From assembly GCA_016204905.1 (NCBI GenBank), contig JACQJU010000002.1, positions 1-7,077 of the forward strand: DNA of 7,077 bases, written 5' to 3'. Under the pieces are notes generated by a model. It did no database searches. It was not told the DNA's origin and saw only the letters and a list, made by a program, of their open reading frames with translations. The DNA is from Candidatus Gottesmanbacteria bacterium. Lineage in GTDB: Bacteria > Patescibacteriota > Microgenomatia > 2-02-FULL-39-11. How positions within the stretch are numbered: position 1 is the first letter of the stretch; each line of letters starts with the position of its first letter. The position numbers were made by a program, and so were the translations under genes. This document shows positions 1 through 4,790 of the stretch, piece by piece.

Positions 1-1614
1 CCAAGGAAGTATGTCATATCCCGTTTCCATGACTGATGTGGGGTAAAAATAATTGAAATCTGAGTCTACATATTTTTCTTTTAAATTGGAAATTGCCTGC
101 CCTGAAAATTCGATCATCGAATTTTTACGGGGAAATTTGAAATTTGAAATTTCGCGACTCAGCAGAGTCGCGTATGGCCACTGTCCCGAAGAAAACCAGG
201 TATCAAATGTATCACTATCTTGTTGTAAATTATTTCCACCACAATTGGTGCATTTATCTGGTTTCTCGTTACTTGTTACCATCCATTGTTCTTTTCCATC
301 TTTACTACATTCCAAACATTTCCAAGCGGGTATTCGTATACCCCAAACTATTTGCCGACTTATATTCCAATCATGAAAATTAGTTAACCATCGTATTGCG
401 GTTTTTTCAAATCTTTTGGGAACAAATTTTATCTTTTTCTTTTTGATAGCATCAATTGCCTTATCAGCTAATTGTTCAATTTTTATATACCATTGTTTCA
501 TGGGAAGAGGTTCAATCACCGCTCCGCATTTATAACAAACTCCTATGCGATGAACATATTTTTCATCCGTTTTGAGTAATAATCCATCTTCTTTCAGATC
601 TTCAACCATCATTTTTCGAGCATTCAACACCTTTTGGCCATGATACTTTTTGGCTCGGTCCAAATATTTTTGAGGAACATCCTTTTTATTCATAAACCAA
701 GAAAAATCCATCCGGCCTTTGAAATCTATAATCGGTGTCACAGGTAGATTAAACTTTTTCCCTAACTCAAAATCATGGGGATCATGAGCAGGAGTAACTT
801 TCATGATTCCTGTGCCAAATTTCGGATCTACCGATTCATCAGGAATAATTATCATCTTTACATTGCCCAAAAGTCCCTGTATATCAAATGTCTTACCTAT
901 ATGTTGTTTGTATCGTTTATCTTTGGGATTAACAGCCAGAGCAGTATCTCTGAATTTTGTTTCTGGTCGAACTGTTGCTATAGTAAATGGTCCATATTTC
1001 ATGAAGTAAAGAGGATCATTTCTCTCCACATAATTAACTTCTAAATCAGAAAATGATGTACCATCTTTAGTACAATAATTCACTAATCTTTCACTTCTAT
1101 AGACTATGCCATCGTCATAAAGTTTTTTGAAAGTCTTATATACGATTTCGACAATTTTTGGATCAAGAGTAAAAGTGTTACGAGTCCAATCCAGAGAAAA
1201 ACCTAGTCGACGCAGTTGATGTTCCATATTCCCTCTGTTTTTTTGGACAAAATCCCAAATCATCTGATAAAGAGTTTCTCTATCATACTCAAAGCGACTC
1301 TTCCCCTCCTTAGCCAGGTGTTTTTCAAAAACATATTGCGTCTCAAAACCAGCATGATCCGCCCCAGGCAACCAAAGTGTGGCATCCCCCTTCATCCTGT
1401 GATATCTCACCATAATATCCTCCACCGTATACATGGTATGTCCCATATGAAGATCTGCATTGGCATTGGGAGGTGGAAGTATGACACTAAATGGTTTCTT
1501 TCCTGCCTTGCCGGCAGGCAGGTTGGGATCTTTATCAGGAACAAAGTATCCGCTTTTTTCCCACAAATCATACCACTTTTTTTCTACTTCCTGGTGTTTA
1601 TAAACTTTATCCAT
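1..1614 (-). CDS. valS: Valyl-tRNA synthetase, N-terminal 538 residues (3' end beyond window)
   Basis: Class I aminoacyl-tRNA synthetase that charges tRNA-Val in the cytoplasm. The frame is open from the ATG at 1614 to the left edge. Visible in order: the PPPN...HMGH signature (HIGH motif, residues 56-59), DHAGFETQ, the CP1 editing domain with TVRPET and TPAHDPHDFE, two zinc-ribbon-like Cys pairs (CYKC; CLEC...CTNC), NWNISRQIVWGIRIPAW, DTFDTWFSSGQWPYATL and FYPTSVMETGYDILPW. This order and TSVMETGYDI identify ValRS rather than IleRS or LeuRS. The KMSKS loop and anticodon-binding domain lie outside the window. Two stretches look inserted: LPAGKAG (32-38), from a GC-rich hairpin repeat, and about 25 extra residues between WPYATL and YFYPT, made of repeats. 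It is last in the minus-strand series, 25 nt after tsaD, and has its own candidate promoter overlapping the tsaD end. There is no Shine-Dalgarno sequence before the ATG. Confidence 0.94.
   Translation of the reverse strand, partial: MDKVYKHQEVEKKWYDLWEKSGYFVPDKDPNLPAGKAGKKPFSVILPPPNANADLHMGHTMYTVEDIMVRYHRMKGDATLWLPGADHAGFETQYVFEKHLAKEGKSRFEYDRETLYQMIWDFVQKNRGNMEHQLRRLGFSLDWTRNTFTLDPKIVEIVYKTFKKLYDDGIVYRSERLVNYCTKDGTSFSDLEVNYVERNDPLYFMKYGPFTIATVRPETKFRDTALAVNPKDKRYKQHIGKTFDIQGLLGNVKMIIIPDESVDPKFGTGIMKVTPAHDPHDFELGKKFNLPVTPIIDFKGRMDFSWFMNKKDVPQKYLDRAKKYHGQKVLNARKMMVEDLKEDGLLLKTDEKYVHRIGVCYKCGAVIEPLPMKQWYIKIEQLADKAIDAIKKKKIKFVPKRFEKTAIRWLTNFHDWNISRQIVWGIRIPAWKCLECSKDGKEQWMVTSNEKPDKCTNCGGNNLQQDSDTFDTWFSSGQWPYATLLSREISNFKFPRKNSMIEFSGQAISNLKEKYVDSDFNYFYPTSVMETGYDILPW
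105..125. repeat. 10-bp odd palindrome inside valS
   Basis: AAAATTCGAT and ATCGAATTTT are perfect inverted arms around a single C at 115. The centre is too tight for a full hairpin. It lies in the same repeat-rich segment as the GAAATTT array. Confidence 0.7.
132..152. repeat. Heptamer tandem array in valS (GAAATTT x3)
   Basis: Three perfect copies of GAAATTT in a row (132-138, 139-145, 146-152). They encode EISNFKF on the minus strand, inside the extra segment of ValRS between WPYATL and YFYPT. A perfect hairpin follows directly at 153-172. Confidence 0.85.
153..172. repeat. Perfect 8-bp hairpin inside valS
   Basis: CGCGACTC and GAGTCGCG flank the loop AGCA, giving a perfect inverted repeat of 20 bp. 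It abuts the GAAATTT array and marks one edge of the extra segment of ValRS. Confidence 0.8.
1502..1522 (-). repeat. 21-bp GC-rich hairpin repeat, copy A (in valS)
   Basis: Arms CCTGCCT and AGGCAGG (7 bp, perfect) enclose the 7-nt centre TGCCGGC. Read on the minus strand it matches copy B in tsaD at 20 of 21 positions, so the copies are in opposite orientation. It encodes LPAGKAG of ValRS, just before the PPPN motif. Confidence 0.85.
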
Positions 1615-1621
1615 TTGGCTT

Positions 1622-1650
1622 ATTATATAGAGGAGATTCCTACACTTCAA
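1622..1650 (-). promoter_or_regulatory. Candidate valS promoter, leaderless geometry
   Basis: On the minus strand TTGAAG (1650-1645) and a perfect TATAAT (1627-1622) are separated by exactly 17 nt. Only 7 nt (AAGCCAA) lie between TATAAT and the valS ATG, so transcription would start at or within a nucleotide or two of the start codon. The -35 hexamer overlaps the last codons and stop region of tsaD. This is a sequence match only; no transcript evidence is available here. Confidence 0.6.
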
Positions 1651-2743
1651 CTTCAAGGTTGGGTTGGGCTTGTATATCCTGCCAGGGGATAGGTTGGTTA
1701 TGAAAATAAGCATATGAAGCAATAACAGCAGCGTTGTCAGTACAAAGTTTTGGCAGAGGAACATGAAGAATAATTGGTAATTGCCTGCCTGCCGGCGAGG
1801 CAGGGTAATTAGTAATTTGGGATTGGAATTTTTCAGTTAATCGATTATTAGCAGCAACGCCACCACCCAATAAAATCGACTTAACTTTATACTTATTAGC
1901 TGCATCAATTGTTTTTTTCACTAATACATCTGTTATCGCCTCCTGAATTTCATATGCTAATTCTTGCATTTTTGCATTCGTCAATTCATGCATTTCTTTT
2001 AATTTATTTACCTCTCTCATAACCGCAGTTTTAAGTCCCGAGAATGAAAAATTCAAATCATTACTATGTATCATTGGTCTAGGCAACTTAACTTTGAACT
2101 TTGAACTTTGCACTTTAAACTTAGCAGCCTCAGCGGCGATAGCCGGTCCTCCAGGATAACCTCCTAGTCCCATAAGCCTTGCAGTTTTATCAAATGCCTC
2201 CCCGGCAGCATCATCCAATGTCCCTCCCAACCATTTCAGACTTTTTTCATCTTCCATATAAAAAAGTTCAGTATGTCCACCAGAAACAACTAATGCTATG
2301 GCTGGGAAACTTGGAGCACCTGGAAGGTGGCCAGATGGACTCCTTCCAGGTGTATAGAGCCAATTTGCATAAATATGAGCGAGAATATGATTGACAGGAA
2401 TTATTGGTTTATTTAAGACCAAAGCCATAGTCTTTGCAGTTTCTACGCCAACTAATAAAGATCCAATTAAGCCCGGACCAATTGTGACTGCAATCGCATC
2501 AATAATATCTAATTTGTTCTCAGTTCTTAGTTCTAAGTTCTTAGTTACCTGATAAAGGGCTTCATCAAGTACTGGTATCATGTATTTTATTTGTTCCCGC
2601 GCTGCCACCTCCGGTATCACTCCACCAGTTTTCTCATGAATTTTGCTACTTGAAGATAAAACATTGGCCAGTATCTTCCTACCATCTTCGATTATTGCTG
2701 CCGCTGTTTCATCACAAGAAGTTTCTATACCTAAAATTCTCAT
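1640..2743 (-). CDS. tsaD: tRNA N6-adenosine threonylcarbamoyltransferase TsaD
   Basis: Transfers the threonylcarbamoyl group from TC-AMP to A37 of ANN-decoding tRNAs (t6A), normally with TsaB and TsaE; it belongs to the Kae1/TsaD (ASKHA) family. It has 367 residues, somewhat above the usual length of about 340. Visible: GIETSCDET (5-13), GGVIPEVAAREQ (40-51), GPGLIGSLLVG, the metal-site NHILAH (H119, H123), VVSGGHTEL (152-160), GTLDDAAGEAFDK, SFSGLKTAV, LLGGGVAANNRL (291-302) and CTDNAAVIA (metal-ligand Asp336). Four loop insertions come from repeats: LELRTEN (70-76), TPGRSPSGHLPGA (131-143), FKVQSSKFKV (209-218) and the NYPASPAGRQ region (about 308-321). They explain the extra length. The ATG at 2743 lies 10 nt after the upstream stop and has no clear Shine-Dalgarno sequence. 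In the GGVIPE motif the second half reads AREQ where bacterial TsaD often has (S)R-x-H. Confidence 0.96.
   Translation of the reverse strand: MRILGIETSCDETAAAIIEDGRKILANVLSSSSKIHEKTGGVIPEVAAREQIKYMIPVLDEALYQVTKNLELRTENKLDIIDAIAVTIGPGLIGSLLVGVETAKTMALVLNKPIIPVNHILAHIYANWLYTPGRSPSGHLPGAPSFPAIALVVSGGHTELFYMEDEKSLKWLGGTLDDAAGEAFDKTARLMGLGGYPGGPAIAAEAAKFKVQSSKFKVKLPRPMIHSNDLNFSFSGLKTAVMREVNKLKEMHELTNAKMQELAYEIQEAITDVLVKKTIDAANKYKVKSILLGGGVAANNRLTEKFQSQITNYPASPAGRQLPIILHVPLPKLCTDNAAVIASYAYFHNQPIPWQDIQAQPNLEVEV
1777..1825. repeat. Heptamer array interrupted by the 21-bp hairpin (tsaD)
   Basis: GTAATTG (1777-1783) lies directly left of the hairpin; GTAATTA (1805-1811), GTAATTT (1812-1818) and the diverged GGGATTG (1819-1825) lie directly right. 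Because the hairpin is 21 bp (3 x 7), the 7-nt phase is kept across it. Confidence 0.65.
1784..1804 (+). repeat. 21-bp GC-rich hairpin repeat, copy B (in tsaD)
   Basis: Arms CCTGCCT and AGGCAGG enclose the centre GCCGGCG. It encodes the ASPAGRQ part of a TsaD loop and is flanked on both sides by GTAATT-type heptamers, so it appears nested in a heptamer array. Confidence 0.85.
2091..2118. repeat. Heptamer tandem array in tsaD (ACTTTGA type)
   Basis: Four units: ACTTTGA, ACTTTGA, ACTTTGC, ACTTTAA, followed by a partial ACTT. They encode FKVQSSKFKV on the minus strand, between the PGGPAIAAEA and LPRPMIHS parts of TsaD. Confidence 0.85.
2317..2352 (+). repeat. 36-bp covariant hairpin repeat, copy 1 (in tsaD)
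   Basis: A perfect 11-bp stem (CACCTGGAAGG / CCTTCCAGGTG) around the loop TGGCCAGATGGACT (2328-2341). The loop is identical in copy 2 at 7040-7075, while three stem base pairs differ with both sides changed. On the minus strand it encodes residues 131-143 of TsaD, between the metal-site NHILAH and SGGHT motifs. Confidence 0.9.
2515..2549. repeat. Heptamer tandem array in tsaD (AGTTCTT type)
   Basis: Successive 7-nt units TGTTCTC, AGTTCTT, AGTTCTA, AGTTCTT and the diverged AGTTACC. On the minus strand they encode the KNLELRTEN segment, a loop before the GPGLIGS motif of TsaD. Confidence 0.8.
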
Positions 2744-2753
2744 ATGGGGTATT

Positions 2754-3233
2754 CTAATCCAAACCCAGAAGTTTCGCTATACTAGAGGTGGAGTATGTTT
2801 GGATTTTGGATATAATTTCAAATTTTGCCCCTATCTTTTCCGCTTGTTCTTTTTTCTTATCCCAATGTACATCACCTTCGGTTGTGGCTATTATATCGGC
2901 AGATATATTTTCAATCATCTCTTGATATTGAGAGTGTTCACTCATCGTCGGTAATTTTAAAACAAAATCCACACTCCTTAGCTCCGCTAATATACTGGCT
3001 CTTTGTTCTTGATCATGAAAAGGTCTCTTTGGCCCTTTGAGTCTCTTCACATTTCCATCACTTTCTAAAGCAATTATTAACACATCCCCAAGCTTCTTTG
3101 CCGCTTGTAAAAATCTGATATGTCCAAAGTGAATGATATCAAAACATCCACCTACCATGACTTTCTTGCGTTTATCATTAACAAAATGCTCTGATAATTC
3201 ACTAAGATTTTTTACATTTATAATTCTTTCCAT
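2754..3233 (-). CDS. Cytidylyltransferase-like nucleotidyltransferase (HldE-C/TagD-like), substrate unknown
   Basis: A 159-residue single-domain protein of the HIGH-type nucleotidyltransferase superfamily, whose members (RfaE/HldE C-terminal domain, TagD, archaeal FAD synthetase) move an NMP to a sugar-phosphate, polyol-phosphate or FMN. Visible: VGGCFDIIHFGHIRFLQAAKKLGD (the GxFDxxHxGH motif, about 29-38), an RPFHDQEQRASIL segment (about 70-82) with the following VDFVLKL strand, and STSSIAKL near the C-terminus (148-155), which matches the ISSTxI-type loop of the family. It starts with a region of about 20 residues ahead of the first strand. Acceptor and nucleotide cannot be read from the motifs, so no symbol is given. 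It lies between the VanW gene (79 nt upstream) and tsaD (10 nt downstream). A hairpin-forming palindrome ends 8 nt before its ATG, and no Shine-Dalgarno sequence is seen. Confidence 0.85.
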   Translation of the reverse strand: MERIINVKNLSELSEHFVNDKRKKVMVGGCFDIIHFGHIRFLQAAKKLGDVLIIALESDGNVKRLKGPKRPFHDQEQRASILAELRSVDFVLKLPTMSEHSQYQEMIENISADIIATTEGDVHWDKKKEQAEKIGAKFEIISKIQTYSTSSIAKLLGLD

Positions 3234-3312
3234 ACTAAGGTAGTACCATGAATCGAACCATAGTACTTTTAATATTTGTGTCTTTGCATATTTGCACCTT
3301 TACTCCTTTATG
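3234..3312 (-). other. Intergenic spacer between VanW and nucleotidyltransferase genes
   Basis: The only minus-strand spacer here longer than 25 nt. It contains AAAGGAG just after the VanW stop, a near-direct repeat TGCAAA-TA-TGCAAA, weak -10-like hexamers (TATTAA) without a good -35, and a hairpin-forming palindrome close to the next ATG. I see no convincing Rho-independent terminator, so the genes could be co-transcribed across it. Confidence 0.5.
3242..3267 (-). promoter_or_regulatory. Hairpin in the 5' leader of the nucleotidyltransferase gene
   Basis: In minus-strand RNA AGUACUAUG pairs with CAUGGUACU around an 8-nt loop: 9 bp including one G-U wobble. On the plus strand the same position would be a C-A mismatch, so the structure suits the transcribed strand. 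It ends 8 nt before the ATG at 3233, where a ribosome-binding site would normally lie. A role in translation or RNA stability is inference; a chance palindrome is possible. Confidence 0.4.
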
Positions 3313-4749
3313 TTAAGTTTTCGTTCCTTTCAAAAATACTGCTTGCCAAGGTCGATAATTGGAGAAGAAATTTTTCTCAAAAAGTGTTTCACCATCTCTG
3401 GTTACTTTATAGGTAAAATCTACCTTTGCACCCCAAGCAGCAAAATCTGTTTGTTTGACTTCACCCGCTGGCAATGTTGGATCATCTTGGTAAAGATCAG
3501 GCGGGGGAGGAGCTTGAGAATACATTTTGGGAGTTGAGAGGCTCACCACTCTATCATCTTTGGTACCATAAAGTTCAAAGGCCAAAGAGGCATTGATAGT
3601 ATTAGTAATAGCCTGTATCAGTATATAACTCCCAGTGTCATTTTTAATTTTTAAATCAACAGTTGGGGCATACACCGTAGCATCAAGCCCAGGTTTTGAA
3701 TCCTGTTCGTAGTATCCTACTCTATAGGCATGAGCCCATCTCTCCACTATAGGAAGACCAGCATTTAAAGCCGCCCGAAAAAGAGTCGTCGATACCTGAC
3801 ATACCCCACCCCCATCACCAAGTATTGTTTTTCCACTTTTGATAATATATGCCGGTTGAAAACCAGTTGCAGCTGACACATCCCCTAGTCCCTCATTGAA
3901 TGAAAAAACACCCCCGGGTGGAATAAGGCGACCATGGATCCGCGAAGCTGCCAAGGAAATATTATGAATTCTTCCGGGTATTGAATGAGCAAATTTTGAG
4001 CTACCCCGACCTATCAGTTCCTGTATACCAAATTTATTAGTATCAGAAGTAGCAATTGTTGGATTCACTATCTCTACAGGAAGTGTGAACATCACTTGGG
4101 GATTTTCTATATCTGAAGAGCTGCTTACTGATCTCAGATATTCAACGAGTAATAACTTTGCTTTTTTAACATTTAGTCTTCTTCCAGGATTTGATAATTT
4201 AAAAGCAGTTACCCTGCCACTTTCAAATTTAAACAACGCATCTTCTGGCTCTATAGTGATCCTATCAGAAAGATTAGTGAAAAAATCATCAATGACAGAG
4301 GTTTCTATATGCAAAACAACAGGCAATCGGGTTCCATTTTTTAGTGCATTAAACTTTTGGTAGGTATCACCTAAGAAATGACCTGACCTACCCAAAGAAT
4401 AAGCTTGTTCTGCTGACAATTTACCATCCAAAGAAAGATTTAACTCTTCTCCTGATATCGTCGCAACAGTATCTTCGTAAGCAAAAGTAATGACTATTTG
4501 CTGATAAGGAAAACTTTTTTTGGTGAAATATTCTCCGATCTCTTTCTTAGTTTTACCAGAAGCATCCAACCCTCCTACAGTTATTCCAGGATAGACTAGA
4601 TTTTGATATTTGCTCTCAAAATAAACGGCTAACCCAACAGTAAGCAAAATAGATCCCAAAAATATCCCCATCGAAAAATAGAAAAATGTCCATCGAAATG
4701 GCCCAAAGAGGAAATGCTTTTTTGCACCCTTTTGCTTGACCCTCAACAT
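3313..4749 (-). CDS. VanW-family membrane-anchored protein (YoaR-like)
   Basis: A 478-residue protein with a basic N-terminus and one membrane segment (about 20-43), so most of the chain is predicted outside the cytoplasm. After the membrane come YPGITVGGLDASGKTKKE (about 53-70), typical of the PG_binding_4/YoaR-like region, and a long beta-rich region. A VanW domain (about 250-365) follows, with PGRIHNISLAASRI, IPPGGVFSFNEGLGD, GDGGGVCQVSTTLF (311-324) and RWAHAYRVGYY. The C-terminal part (about 430-478) resembles the G5-like end of such proteins. VanW takes its name from vancomycin-resistance clusters, but its biochemical role is not established; a link to cell envelope or peptidoglycan is the usual assumption. 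I chose the ATG at 4749 over a TTG two codons upstream because a -10 hexamer lies just upstream. It is the first gene of the minus-strand series. No repeat insertions were seen in it, unlike tsaD. Confidence 0.92.
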   Translation of the reverse strand: MLRVKQKGAKKHFLFGPFRWTFFYFSMGIFLGSILLTVGLAVYFESKYQNLVYPGITVGGLDASGKTKKEIGEYFTKKSFPYQQIVITFAYEDTVATISGEELNLSLDGKLSAEQAYSLGRSGHFLGDTYQKFNALKNGTRLPVVLHIETSVIDDFFTNLSDRITIEPEDALFKFESGRVTAFKLSNPGRRLNVKKAKLLLVEYLRSVSSSSDIENPQVMFTLPVEIVNPTIATSDTNKFGIQELIGRGSSKFAHSIPGRIHNISLAASRIHGRLIPPGGVFSFNEGLGDVSAATGFQPAYIIKSGKTILGDGGGVCQVSTTLFRAALNAGLPIVERWAHAYRVGYYEQDSKPGLDATVYAPTVDLKIKNDTGSYILIQAITNTINASLAFELYGTKDDRVVSLSTPKMYSQAPPPPDLYQDDPTLPAGEVKQTDFAAWGAKVDFTYKVTRDGETLFEKNFFSNYRPWQAVFLKGTKT

Positions 4750-4765
4750 GCGCAAATTGTATCAT
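4736..4765 (+). promoter_or_regulatory. Candidate promoter of the solute-binding protein gene
   Basis: TTGACC (4736-4741) and TATCAT (4760-4765) are separated by 18 nt. The GTG at 4775 begins 9 nt after the -10, giving a leaderless or near-leaderless transcript and supporting that codon as the start. The -35 lies inside the first codons of the divergent VanW gene. Confidence 0.5.
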
Positions 4766-4790
4766 AGCATAAGAGTGGATAATCTACCAA
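4761..4790 (-). promoter_or_regulatory. Candidate promoter of the VanW gene
   Basis: On the minus strand TTGGTA (4790-4785) and TATGAT (4766-4761) are 18 nt apart, and 11 nt separate the -10 from the ATG at 4749, which predicts a leader of only a few nucleotides. An alternative -10, TACAAT, lies 4 nt closer to the start. The -10 shares five bases with the opposite-facing -10 of the binding-protein gene. Confidence 0.5.

Noticed and set aside
132..172. Possible CRISPR-like array
   Set aside because: The repeats are adjoining 7-nt units with no spacers; neither this nor the other arrays have the repeat-spacer pattern, and no cas genes are present.
1216..1703. Plus-strand open frames opposite valS and tsaD
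   Set aside because: They show no recognisable motif and lie antisense to clearly conserved genes, so they are shadow frames.
2741..2756. Frameshift or start problem between the nucleotidyltransferase and tsaD
   Set aside because: The TAG at 2756-2754 and the ATG at 2743 are cleanly separated by 10 nt, and both proteins have complete ends.
3238..3262. tRNA-like GGTTCGATTC on the minus strand
   Set aside because: It resembles a tRNA T-arm, but the stem needs an 8-nt loop, the T-stem geometry is wrong, and no acceptor, D-arm or anticodon arm can be built around it.
3242..3270. Rho-independent terminator on the plus strand (hairpin followed by TTTT)
   Set aside because: The stem is AT-rich with a C-A mismatch on that strand, and no plus-strand gene ends nearby.
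3269..3289. Six-codon leader peptide (MQRHKY) on the minus strand after AAGGTG
   Set aside because: It is too short and too likely by chance; there is no run of regulatory codons and no clear attenuator structure follows.
4750..4755. TTG at 4755 as the start of the VanW gene
   Set aside because: It adds only two residues; the ATG at 4749 is a better start codon and fits the position of the -10 hexamer.
4736..4774. TTG at 4736 or ATG at 4748 as the start of the solute-binding protein
   Set aside because: They overlap the start of the divergent VanW gene and lie at or before the predicted -10; GTG at 4775 fits the promoter. This remains uncertain without transcript data.
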